From Tricholoma matsutake (taxonomy: Eukaryota; Basidiomycota; Agaricomycetes; Agaricales; Tricholomataceae), in the NCBI GenBank assembly GCA_026075535.2, contig AP026548.1:9796001-9860000 (forward strand): a stretch of 64,000 bases of DNA, written 5' to 3'. The notes below the pieces were generated by a model that was not told the DNA's origin, made no database searches, and saw nothing but the letters and a program-made list of their open reading frames with translations. Below, in pieces: positions 10,947 to 21,361 of this stretch. The position numbers and the translations under genes were made by a program. Position 1 is the first letter of the stretch. Each line of letters starts with the position of its first letter.

Positions 10947-13197
10947 GACTGCATATTGTCAGCATACAAATGCATAAAAAATGCTACACTTGCCAATTGC
11001 AATGATGTACAGTTCACAGTCCTTCATGAGAGTGTAGTATTTGTTGATTAAGAGTAGAGTAGCTTGTGCAGCAACACAGACAACATTGGGAAGTTCCAAT
11101 TCCTTGTCATCATGGACCAGTGTCATGGACTGCTCAATAGAGTCCAGCATAGGTATGACATCTGCTATAAGTGGAACCTGAGACTGTGAAAACAGCTTTG
11201 TGGGCCCATCAAAGACCTATTAGAGATAATTAATTGTCTGCATCGTCAAATATCAGACAAGTGACCTCAAGTACTGCACTAAGTGTTTCTGCAAGATCCC
11301 ACTGGTCTTCTGAAAGCCAGTAAGCCTGGAGTTTGTTGATGGCTGCACCTGTGAGCTGTTCAACTGGACTTCTAAAGTAGAGGTGAGCATCTAGGCAAGT
11401 GAGATCTGAATTCCATTGGGTAGGAACCTGGTGATCAAGTGTCTCCTTGTTACCAGACAGATCCTTGTCATTTGTAACAAGTATATCAAACTTCTCCTTT
11501 AGTGTTGAACTATCATGAACACGCTGTGCAAGGCCAGCAACCTGGGATTTCCTAAATTAAAATTGAATGTTGTGAAATAAATATCCTTACACGTGGAAAA
11601 AGTTGCAGTGCCATCTTTTCCTCCAAAGGATTAATTGAAATACCCCTTTTTTTTCATCATTTCAATTGCCTGGCCACAAGTAGTCTTGACAATGGCAGTA
11701 TTATGGGCATCTCTACCATCATCAGGCACAGCAGCTGAATCATTCTCAATGCCTGCCTCATGAACAGCAACTTCATCATCAGAGTCATCATCATCAGCAA
11801 TAGCAGCAACTGTATGGGATTTTAAATCCTGAACAGTGATTTACAAATAAGATTTTAACATACCATTAGCAGCTTCAGAGTCCTTAACCTTCTTTTTAGG
11901 CTCCCGAAAAAAGAAGGATATAAATATCTGAATGCTTGTTGACTCAAGAATAGTGTAAAATTTCAGTAACACATACTTTAGCCAAGAGATTAATAATGTG
12001 TGGAAAACAGCGTCCACGAGCTGCCATCCCCCGAAAGGATGGGATAAGTGTTGGAAGATATCTGGCCAATACATCATTGTTTCCTGCATTGTCCATGCAA
12101 AGTGAAAATAGCTATAATAGGCTCAGATTGCATGAAACAAGAGATAAGTTAGTAACAAACAAATTTGTCAAGCCCAAATCGCCGTAGACAGCTGGCAGTA
12201 ACCTCAGCAAGATATTGTCCATCATGTTTTTGAGTTAATCTGAGATGGATAATGCATTGAAGCAACAAATTCTCATAACAAAATTCAGTGCCAACCTTAT
12301 AAATTCCAGTACAGCACAATGAATAACTCCCTTATCAAACCAGACAACAACAAGTCCAAGAAATGATGCAACTATTGGAGCTGTCCACCCATCAAGTACA
12401 AGATGGATAGTGCTATTGAGAGCCTTCAAATGTTGTTGAGCAATAATAATACCATACAAATATATAAATGACAGACCATAAAATAATTTCGGACATGTTT
12501 TGACATCTCAACATACATAGCTTTAATATCACAAGAAACTGTTTGAGGAGAAGGGATAATTGTTCTGGGTTGGAGCATCTCTACCTCTGCCTGGTAGTCA
12601 TCATCCAAAACCAAATTGAAAGGACGATGGTTTTGGCACATTGTAGAGCAATCAAGGTGCGGTGGCCTGCAGGTGTATATGGCTCACCAGCTGGTTGAAC
12701 AGAAGCTGAACCAGCAGCAACACCTAGATGCTTATCACAAGACCGTACACCCTCCTGGAGATTCTTGGTTCCATGACCAATAGACATGCAAGGACGAACA
12801 TGAGGAGTATGATTAGTGGGGTCCACCTTGCATGTGAACACAAAGACCAGCTTTTTGGACTTCTGATGGTCATCCACCTCATGACGGAGAGTGATATTGA
12901 AATGATCATAAACCTTGGAATGCCAGGTAGACTCAGAAGCCTCTGAAAAAAACAAGAAAATGTTCATGAGTTCCATCATAGTACTCGCATGAGAATTGAC
13001 ATGTACTGATAATCTAGGGACCATACCTCAGCATCTGTCTTGCCCACAATAGTCTTTTTTGCAGCACGAGCCTTTACAGGAGAGATAAGGACAGCAGGAG
13101 TTGCAGAGTCTGTATCTGAGTCCTCAGTGGATGTCTCAGCAGTCAATTGAGCACTAGTAACTCTTCTAGCAGCTGGAAAATGTCCCTGGCGCATTGT
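10908..13197 (-). pseudogene. Decayed hAT-family transposase
   Basis: Minus-strand pieces follow hAT order. A BED-like zinc-finger part lies at about 12950-12750 (FVFTCK, GTKNL, C.K). Then come RPFNLVLDDDYQ and MSKHVRNYF (12640-12480), LVLDGWTAP..ASFLG (12400-12340), a block reading C..DNAGNN around 12100, and MAARGRCFPHIIN (12030-11985). Around 11650-11300 there is TTCGQAIEMMKKKG and FDILVTNDKDLSGN..TLDHQVPTQWNSD, and the C-terminal PMLDSIEQSM...LLINKYYTLMKDCELYIIAI ends in MCPDKKLKWFKDHGR. Several short introns are needed. One frame break lies at an A-run near 12631, where a one-base loss shifts the frame before RPFNL. The end of the transposase, normally needed for dimerisation, is missing. 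It is replaced by the Ser-rich coding region. No intact terminal repeats were found. Confidence 0.75.
10949..10993 (-). other. GC-AG intron in the hAT/Ser-rich junction exon
   Basis: The hAT reading frame ..LYIIAI continues into MCPDKKLKWF only if a 45-bp intron is removed. Its 5' end is GCAAGT and its 3' end is ATGCAG. GCAAGT is the usual form of the rare GC donor class. The join restores the phase exactly and creates one valine codon. Confidence 0.6.
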
Positions 13198-13259
13198 TTA
13201 GCACTACAGAGGGAAGTGATGGGGGGAAACAACCACGAAACGGCTGCCAGATGTTGTTC

Positions 13260-13470
13260 AACAGCTTTGGACACCCTCGATAAGCGGAGTTTGAATACCT
13301 ATATTTAAGGTGTACCATGTAAACCCCGAGTATATTTTGTCATATCTCTATGGCCTGGGTACAGGTGCCATGCTTATCATGGGTTTCCACAAGGTTACCC
13401 ACATATTCATGCATTTACTCAAACCCCGCATTTACCCCACATGTCTTGAGCAGCACCATGTATTATATAA
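13260..13470. repeat. ACCC/GGGT-rich palindromic block upstream of the hAT remnant
   Basis: This stretch contains CCTGGGTACAGG, ATCATGGGTTTCC and repeated TACCC words. The same texture, built on GGGTATGGGTA, appears at 15320-15500, 45270-45390 and 49896-50035. The shared words suggest terminal regions of one DNA transposon family, possibly hAT, but no clean terminal inverted repeat could be fixed. Confidence 0.35.
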
Positions 13471-13528
13471 TATAGTATAGACTGTACAGTGTATATGCTA
13501 CATACAATACATATATACTTATAATAAT

Positions 13529-14997
13529 CCATGAGCAGATGCTCATGGCAGCGACATTAGTACCTAAAAAGTGTGTTAGTAAAATGAAAATGAAATGAGA
13601 AAAAAAAACACACCTGTGGCCCAAGAGATGTCGACGACGTCTCTTGGGCCTTTTTCTGTTCGTTTTCCCTTGTCCTCTCCAGGTTGTGCCCGTGATCCAC
13701 CCTATGAGCAGTTGCTTGTAGGCATGGGGGTGGGTGCTGTGTCATCGGCTGCTGGTGCTGCTGGTGGTGTTGTTGCTGTGCCTCCTTGTTTTCATCTTTG
13801 TCGTCCTCTGCTGTCCTTGCCCTCATCGTCCCCCCTCTCGTCCCGCTGTCGTTTTGTGTTTTTGTCCCCCTCTGGCTGTGTCCCCGTCTCGTCGTTCCAC
13901 CTGCAATCCACCCCACAAGCAGTTGCTTGTGAGGCTGGGGGTGGGTGGTGTGTCGTGGTGGGCGTCCTGGAGCTGTGGTGCTCATTTTCATTGGGTGCTG
14001 GTGTCCTGGTGCTCGCCAACATCATCGTCGGCTGCTAGCACCCACGATCCACCCCACGAGCAGTTGCTCGTGAGGCTGGGGGTGGGTGGTGTGTCGTGGT
14101 GGGAATCCTGGAGCCATGGTGCTCATTTTTGTCGGGTGCTGGGTTGTCCTGGTGTCCTGGTGCTCACCAACGTCATTGTCAGCTGCTAGCACCCGCGATC
14201 CACCCCACGAGCAGTTGCTCGTGAGGCTGGGGGTGGGTGGTGTGTTGTGGTGGGCATCCTGGAGCTGTAGTGCTCATTTTCGTTGGGTGCTGGGTTGTCC
14301 TGGTGTCCTGGTGCTCGCCAACATTGTCATCGGCTGCTAGCACCTGCGATCCACCCTGCGAGCAGTTATCCACCCTGCGAGCAGTTGCTTGCAGGCTTGG
14401 GGCGGGTGCTGGGTGGTTGGGGTGTACTGCAGCCATTCTTTGTGTTCTGGGGGTCCTGGTGCTTGTTGGTGTGGTTGCTGGTGCTGGTGCCAGTGTCATC
14501 ATCCCTGCCCGTGTCTGTTGGTGGTGCTTGTGCTGTTGCTGTTGGTGCTGGCGCCGTTGTTGTCTCCCCGTCTCAGCCTCCCTCGAAGTTGCAACCGTTA
14601 TCCACCCCGTGAGCAGTTGCTTGCGGGTGTGGGGCAGGTGCTGGGTCATCCTTCATCGCCGTCATCATGCCTGGTGAAGAAGGAGGTGGGGGGTTAGCAT
14701 GACATGGCAGGTGTACGAGGCTGGGGGTACATACCTTGTGGGTACCCCACTGCATGGGCCTCCCGGCACCTCCCTGTCTTTCTGCTGTCTGGTTGTCATC
14801 ACCCCTGTCATCCACCCTGCGAGCAGGGGCTCACAGCAGTGGTGCAGAGTGGTGGGCATCATCCATTGGCCATTTTGCAGCCGTCTCTCTTGTTTTTACC
14901 CTAAAAATTAAAGTATACTTAATTAGTATAATACATCATGTAAGAAAGAAGAAGAAAACTTACTATGGCCCAAATGATGCTAATCATCGTTTGGGCC
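13529..14997 (-). repeat. Hairpin exon-intron units c and d with a hairpin array between
   Basis: On the minus strand unit d starts with stem GGCCCAAATGATG...TTTGGGCC (14967-14997) and an intron from 14963 to 14901 (63 bp, GTAAGT...TTTTTAG). A long exon-like stretch follows with hairpins at about 14810, 14600, 14370, 14205, 14055 and 13700. Unit c then has stem GGCCCAAGAGA...TCTCTTGGGCC (13618-13650), an intron from 13613 to 13564 (50 bp, GTGTGT, TACTAAC, TTTTTAG) and a final perfect hairpin CCATGAGC/GCTCATGG (13529-13548). The open frames on both strands here are by-products of G/T- or C/A-rich repeats. Confidence 0.65.
13690..14400. repeat. Minisatellite of hairpin-containing units, about 130-180 bp each
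   Basis: The phrase GATCCACCC followed by hairpin YRYGAGC-AGTT-GCTYRYG and GGGGGTGGGTGGTGTG recurs near 13695, 13910, 14048, 14198 and 14350. Between copies are GGGTGCTGG and CCAACRTCRTCGTCGGCTGCTAGC-like phrases. The hairpin is the best conserved part of each unit. Confidence 0.65.
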
Positions 14998-15319
14998 GCA
15001 TTGTGTGTGAGCTGGCTCGTTTGTGGAAATGAGCAGTGTTGCTGGGCTTTGTGTGTGTTGTAGTCATCATGGGAGTCAGTCTTGATGGAGTTGGAGTGGT
15101 GGGAACAGTGATGGAGCAGAATGGCATTGGCGGCCATTGATAGTGGTTGGAGGTGGTTGGGGTCGAAGGAAGAGGTGGTGGTGGGCAGTGTTGATGGTGG
15201 TTCCGTGCAGATCCGATCATCAGTGGCATGGCAATGCCACAATGGTTGTGTTGACCGCATGTGAAGGGTCTCGGTAATCAATGGGTCAGCAATTTTTAAT
15301 ACTGTAGTAACCGTGCAGA

Positions 15320-15510
15320 ACCCGTGACCTGAACACCATGGATTTTACTGTACCCATACCCATACCAAGACTATATTACTAAATACTCATTTACTTAAAT
15401 TTAGTAGTAACCATCCATTCATCCATGGATATCACCCATGGAATATCCATATCCATATGGATTCATCCATATATCATATCCATGGATGGTCATCTGGATG
15501 ATGGCCATCC
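15320..15510. repeat. Palindrome-rich CCATGGAT/ATCCATGG block
   Basis: A run of nested palindromes is built on CCATGGAT, ATCCATATCC and CCATATGGATT, for example around 15430-15510. ACCCATACCCATACC lies at its left. It has no coding potential and resembles the terminal texture of the GGGTATGGGTA blocks elsewhere in the window. Confidence 0.4.
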
Positions 15511-15899
15511 ATGGTAGTCCCTAGAGTCAGCAGAGCATATTGTTTGTCTCTGCTGTGTTCTCCTGTAATGTAAGGGCTCATTGTCACCAGGTGTAATTCC
15601 TGAGGGTTTTGCCAGAGGGGTCCCTGCGTTCTCCTAATGCAAAGTAAGACCTGTTGCCCAACTGGGGTTTTGCCAGACACCAGATGCTCACAGGATGATA
15701 TATAAACACCTGTCGTTACTGTTTATAGCTGATACATGTACAACTGTCAATTAGAGCCTTATTTACAGATGTCTTCACTTCATGATGTATTCCATTCATA
15801 TGTTTGATTCCTGTCAGATATGTCTTCCACTTTCCAATGTTTCCTGATATTATTTTCACTTCCCACAATATATATTAGATATGTGGCAGGTATCAACCT

Positions 15900-16516
15900 T
15901 CAGATACTTCCACACATTTTGTTATTTTTCAGCTTCCAGGGGGAAAAAACATATATTTCAATTTCCCTGCAGCGGGGGGATCCGTTGAGCATCCACATCA
16001 CTACATAGTAGAAGTCTATAAGCCTCAACCCATACATCCTACATGTGCAAGCATCAACTTGTGGACATTCACCCAGTGAAGAGCATACACAGCCCTCCTC
16101 CCCTTGCCATCTTCTGCTGCTGCTGTCCTGATCATCCTGTGGTCCAGCCTCATCTTCGTCCCTGCTGTCATTTTGTGGTCGCAGTGATGGTGGTGGGTGC
16201 TGGGCCATGCCTGTCATCCTGTCCTCGTCATCCCAGTTTGCTGGGCCTTCATTGTTGTTGTTCTCATTGTTGCTGTCCTCTTCATCATTGCCATTCTCTT
16301 CCTCATTGTTGTCCTCTTCCCTGGTGTCCTTGCCATCATCCAGGTCATCCCCATCCCAGGCATTCCCCTTGTTGCTATGCCGCTGGGTCTCCTTGTTCAT
16401 TTCGTGGTCTGGACAGACCTAAAATTTTTGTTAGTAATTAAAAATGAAATGAGACAGGAAAAAAAAAAATACCTATGGCCTGCCGCCCAAGAGACGTTGT
16501 TGATGTCCCTTGGGCC
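15900..16516 (-). repeat. Hairpin exon-intron unit, copy e, with an acidic low-complexity frame
   Basis: On the minus strand the stem GCCCAAGGGACA...GTCTCTTGGGC (16485-16516) is followed about 12 nt later by an intron from 16472 to 16419. It is 54 bp with GTATTT, a TACTAAC branch motif at 16437-16431 and a TTTTAG acceptor. The next exon-like part contains an open frame of 166 codons rich in Glu, Asp, Asn and Gly (16400-15900). That frame is a product of GA- and AAC-type repeats and has no recognised domain, so I do not call it a gene. Confidence 0.55.
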
Positions 16517-16826
16517 TTTTTTGTGTTCCTCCCTTGTTGTACAGCACTGTCTTCCACACCTGTGCTTTCCACCTTAGTTCCCTTCCTCATTGTCTGCCTC
16601 ATTGTCTGCTGCTTGGCACAGTTTGTGTCATGGCATCATCCCCATCCCTGTCATCCCCATCCCCATTGATGCCATGCCTGCGCGTCATCTTGTGGTGGTC
16701 CCCGTTGTCCTTGTTGCTGTTGTTGTAGTACTCTCCATTGTGCAGCAGCAGTGGTGGGTGCTGGGTCATTGTCACTGTCATTTGCCCTTGGTGCTGGTCA
16801 TAGCCATCATTGTCGAATTATTACCT

Positions 16827-16902
16827 GAAAAATGTAGTAGCAACAAAATGTGAGAAAAAAAGGAACAAAACTAACTTATGGCCCAAGAGGCATCATCGAC
16901 GT
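16827..16902 (-). repeat. Hairpin exon-intron unit f: intron and one stem arm
   Basis: The left arm GGCCCAAGAGGCATCATCGACGT ends at 16902, where solo LTR B1 begins. The other arm, ACATCTCTTGGGC, lies at 18089-18101 after the LTR. On the minus strand the stem is followed by GTTAGT...TTTTTCAG, an intron-like segment ending near 16828. The hairpin was therefore intact before the LTR inserted into its loop. Confidence 0.6.
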
Positions 16903-18088
16903 TGATGATACTCAACCCGGGAAAACCACCTAAACTGCCAATGAGGCAATCAATGATATTTGCAATGAGTCAGAGGAAGGTTGCGAGTTGTTCCGAATGT
17001 TCATGGCCCAGCCAATGGAAAGATGACCAGTTGGTACTAGTCGTGAAGGTAGTGTTATGAGAGACGAAGGGGTTTGGCGCAGTCCGATTGAGTATCAATC
17101 AATATTGAGGGCAATCGACGAGATCGATGGTGAATGAGTTTATTGTCAATGGTCGATATGTGAATTCTGGGGACTTTTCAATAGGTCGATGGTATACGAA
17201 GGGTGTGGCAAATGGCTATGAAGTGTTGGAAGGGTCGCTAGAACTAAAGACGAGAGGATTGAGGGAGGGTCGAGGACACGACTATCACAGAGGTTTCTCG
17301 TCGATTGAGAAAACCCACAGAGACTTAGATTGTTTTTAGAAAGTTGATCAGATGCTTAGAACTGTATATGAGATGATATGTGAAGACAATTTCTTTTCAT
17401 TTCCAAGTAGATACTACAGAGTTTCATATGTTTTTAAAGAAACTTCCTAAAATGGAATGAGAAACATGTGTAGAACATGAGGCAAAAGATATGAGTTAAG
17501 GCACAAGGCCATAAAGGAGACTGGAATCTGAACAAGAAAGATATATATATCATATGATGAAAGAGTAATAAAGGGAAAGAACTAAAAGAGACTGTCCTTT
17601 GTGTATAAACTGCGCTAAGTCTCGCAATAATGCGTCCAGCGGGTTCTGTGCGCGATAGGGACTTGGAACGAGGCTGACCTATGATCAACAGGTTTGAGCA
17701 CGAGTTGGAATACATCCTAGTGCATGGTCTTCCACCATTTAGATAATGAAGGTGGCACCCAATGTCGCTCGTAGTTGCTCAATATTGATTGATGACGCTC
17801 AACGATGGTTGATGATGCTCGATCGCAGTTGCAGCTGTTCAAAGTTGATCAGGGATGTTCGATGGTGGTGTAGGGGGATCTTAGGGACTTTCGGGGTAGT
17901 CCTAAGATTGTGCGATGTGGGCTCTTGATACGATCGATGTTGCTGGTGATGTTTTGACCTGGTCGATATGATATCGCGATCGATAGACTGGGTCGTGCTG
18001 CATCTGGGACATTGTAGGAGTTAGCCGATGTGATTAGAATGATGCTAAAGTGGTGAATCGGTCCTTGAGCCAAGGAGACGACCTATCA
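16903..18088 (+). mobile_element. Solo LTR B1, inserted in the loop of hairpin unit f
   Basis: The element is 1186 bp, starts TGATGATACTCAACCC and ends ACGACCTATCA. The flanks are ACGT (16899-16902) and ACAT (18089-18092), a 4-bp target duplication with one CpG-to-CpA change. It is similar along most of its length to the minus-strand copy B2 (20205-21361). It is more distantly similar to A1-A3 and C1, with the same opening AACCCGGRAAA and the GAGTCAGAGGAAGG box. Confidence 0.7.
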
Positions 18089-18340
18089 ACATCTCTTGGG
18101 CTGTTTTTCTTGTTTTCTTCTTTGTATGCCGCCATCGCCGTCTCCTGCACCAGTTCTTCATGTGTTGTTCTTGCCCCATCGCTGTTGCCATCATGTTGTT
18201 GTTGTTGTTGTTTGTCTTAGTCTGGGCCATTGTTGACCATTGTCACAAAACAACTAGAACCTAAAATGTAATTGAAACAATAGTTACTAAAGAAAAATGC
18301 AACGAAACAAGAAAAACTTACCATACAAATTGTGATATGT
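18089..18340 (-). repeat. Hairpin unit f second arm and upstream intron i
   Basis: The minus strand reads an intron-like segment near 18325-18252 (GTAAGT donor, TTTTAG acceptor). It continues through GTTCTAGTTG and a CAACAAC run to the stem arm CCCAAGAGATGT at 18089-18101. The exon start GTTCTA is the same as in copies a and h. This places a third unit in series with f and e. Confidence 0.5.
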
Positions 18341-19499
18341 TCACCTTGGAGGTAAGTATTGAAAGATCATTGTGAATGCGATGTACTGACACGAGTTCCC
18401 ATGCCTCAGCAATGGAATCAACAATGATGGGAACACCACTGTACTCCATCACAGTTATCTGAGGGTCTAAAAAGTGTCAGTATATGATATTTTACCATAT
18501 TAGATTATATTTGTTGTTCAATTTCATCAGGGGGTTGGGAGATGAGTAGAAGTCAGATGATGACATTGAAATGGTCAAAGTTGTGCTAAAGTTACTACAC
18601 ATACTTACTACATGTATGTTTCTTCACTTCCTCGCAAGATTGCAAAATTTTATCTTCTTGTTTAATGGTCCCTTACTTGATTACACTTAACATCAATTCC
18701 CTGGTTGTGGTCTCCTCAGGATAAACTTTATATTGATGCTTGCACCAATGTTGCACTTGAAGTCATACAGATTTCATAGCAGGTGAACATAAGTAGGCAT
18801 TGGCATGGGTAAACATATGGGCACCCTGGCTTCTACCCATTCCAATACCCTTGTGGGTGACCTACTCTTTGCTGTGGGTAGGGTAAGTCATGTGTAGCAG
18901 CCACAGATGACAGCCTGAGTCTCTCACATACATATATTATCCCATTGGATCAACACTTCCAGATGGTCTCCTGCAACTGGAATGGGATCCTGTTGTTGAT
19001 CCCATTGTCCAGGAGGCTCACATGCAACTGGGCCTGGATGTAATGCCAGAGCATGTTGATCTCCAAGGTATGATGGGTCCTGCTGGGGATCCTACAGCAG
19101 TTAATGGTACCAATCCCACATATGTGGGTTATATGGCACAAGTGGAGCATGGGAGTGGAGTCATGCACAGTGTACTTCCAGCATGGGTGCAGAATACTTT
19201 GATTCATCCATCACTGGATCCTCCCTTGTGACTGGCAATCCGTCAAGACTATATTCTGCAACTGGCAATTCACAAAGAAACATCTGTAGCTTCCTTGCAT
19301 GACAGTCCAGTCCCCGATTGTAACAGACAGTGATGATCACTCTGGGAATCTGATGGTAAAACAACCAACAAATAACGTAACGTGAAAGTTGAGAAAGTTG
19401 GAAGATGTCCCAATAAGACATGTGTAGAAATGGCTTCCACAAATCTTGTCATGAAATACTAAGTCAGTTTTTCCTAAGCTTCTCGCAATCCAATTCTTC
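18341..19499. other. Unassigned DNA
   Basis: I see no recognisable gene. Two short frames, 19022-19231 on plus and 19161-19442 on minus, have no motif I know. ACCC/GGGT-rich words occur around 18800-18880. The right end abuts the target duplication of gypsy element I. Confidence 0.35.
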
Positions 19500-19504
19500 C
19501 AATC

Positions 19505-19603
19505 TGTCAAGACTGATTCTCCCGCAGACTTCTGATCATTTTCCGCTCCCTTTCCTGGCTGCCTTGCACCACAGCCCACCTCCTACCAGCAGCACTGCCT
19601 AGA
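19505..19603 (+). repeat. Truncated 5' LTR of gypsy I
   Basis: It aligns with the first part of the 3' LTR (24165 onward) through CCACAGCCCACCTCCTA and CAGCA.TGCCTAGA, then stops matching. This marks the left edge of the internal deletion. Confidence 0.75.
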
Positions 19604-20204
19604 GCAAGGCTCACATCAAGTAAATCCTCCAGAGACTCCAGAAAAATGGCCTCTACACTGCTCCGCAGAAATGTGAGTTCCATAAAGACAGTGTGGAATA
19701 CTTGGAATTCATCCTCTCTCCAGATGTCCGAGGATAAAGTCAAAACCATCCTCGACTGGCCCAAACCTCGAAAGGTTAAGGATATCCAATCCTTCCTTGG
19801 ATTCTGCAACTTCTACCAACAGTTCATCCATGGATATTCCGACATTGTCATCCCACTCACCAGACTCACCCAGACACACATGCCTTGGGACTTTGGCAAG
19901 AAATGTCAAGAAGCCTTCAACAAATTGAAAGAAGAATTGACTCATGCCCCAATACTTACTCAATGGCTACCAGATTCCTGCATTATCTTGGAGACAGACA
20001 CCTCAGACTACACCTTAGTGGCAATCCTTTCCATCTATACCTCAGATGGAGGAATCCACCCAGTTGCATTCCACTCCTGTTCCTTCAACCTCACTGAATT
20101 GAACTGTGACACCCACAACAAGGAATTCCTGACTATCTTCGAAGCTTTCAAACACTGGCGACAGTACCTCAAAGGTTCAGGAAATCCAGTAGATGTGGTC
20201 ATGG
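19604..20204 (+). pseudogene. Gypsy I RT end and RNase H, interrupted
   Basis: Frame pieces read the end of a Ty3/gypsy reverse transcriptase ([14 protein letters not shown], EYLGFILSP) and the connection motif DIQSFLGFCNFYQQFI. The start of RNase H follows (LETDTSDYTLVAILS and EFLTIFEAFKHWRQYL). A frame change lies near 19730. The coding run breaks at 20204, inside the RNase H region, where solo LTR B2 begins. It resumes at 21362 with DHK.LEYFST.KLLT. Confidence 0.8.
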
Positions 20205-21361
20205 TGATAACTATTTCAACAACATTCTAATCACATTGGCTAACTCCTATGATGTCCCAGATGCAGTGCAACCCAATCTATCGATCGTGATATCATATCA
20301 ACCATGTCAAAACATCACCAGTGACATCAATCGTACTGAGAAACCACATCGCACAACCTTAAGACTACTTCAAAAGCCCCTAAGATCCCTCTAAATGACC
20401 ATCAAACATCCCCGATCAACTTTGAACCAACTGCAACTGCGATCGAACATTGTCGACCATTGTCGACCATTGTCGAGCATTATCAATCAATACCGAGAGA
20501 CTATGAGGGACATTGGGCACTGCATTTGTTATCTATAATGTGGAAGACCATGCGCCAGGAAGTATTCCAACTCATGCTCAAACCTGCTGGTAGTAGGTCA
20601 GCCTCATTCCAAGTCCCTATTGCATACAGAACCTGCTGGATGGATTATTGTGAGACTTAGCACAGTTTATACACAAAGGACAGTCTCTTTTAGTTCTTTC
20701 CCTTTATTACTCCCTCATCATATGATATATCTCTTTCTTGTTCGGATTCCAGTCTCCTTTTTGGCCTTGTGCCATAACTCATATCTTTTGCCTCATGTTC
20801 TACACATGTTTCTTATACCATTTTAGGAAGTTTCTTTTAAAACATATAAAACTCTGTAGTATCTACTTGGAAACAACAAGAAATTGTCTTCACCTATCGT
20901 CTCGTATTAAAGGTCTAAGAATCAGATATATCCTCTAAACAATCGAAGCTTCTATGAGTTTTCTCGATCAACGAGAAACCTCTGCGATCATCCTCGTCCT
21001 CGATCCTCTTTTGACCCTGTCATCGTTAGCACTAGTAACCATCCTGACACTTTGTAGCCATTGGCTATAGCCTTCATATACCATCGACGTCCCCAGAATC
21101 CACACATCAACCATCAACAATAAACATCATTCACCATCGATCCTGTCAATTGTCCTCAATATCGATCGATACTCGATCGGACCACACCAAGCACCTTTGT
21201 CACCTATAGCACTACCTTCACGACTAGTACCAACTAGTTATCCTCCCATTGGTCAGAATGCAAACATTCAGAACATCTCGCACCCTTCCTCTGACTCGTT
21301 GCAAATATCATCGGTTGCCTCATTCACTGTTTTGGTGGTTTTCCCAGGTTGAGTATCATCA
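20205..21361 (-). mobile_element. Solo LTR B2, inserted in the RNase H of gypsy I
   Basis: On the minus strand it starts TGATGATACTCAACC (21361) and ends near TAGTTATCA (20205). It follows B1 closely but lacks about 30 bp near the end that B1 has. I could not see a matching 4-bp target duplication (ATGG left, ACAG right). It splits the codons between GNPVDVV and DHKNLEYF of the retrotransposon, so it is younger than gypsy I. Confidence 0.7.

Noticed and set aside
11520..12100. hAT transposase as a working gene
   Set aside because: A frame break near the RPFNL block and the missing C terminus make activity unlikely.
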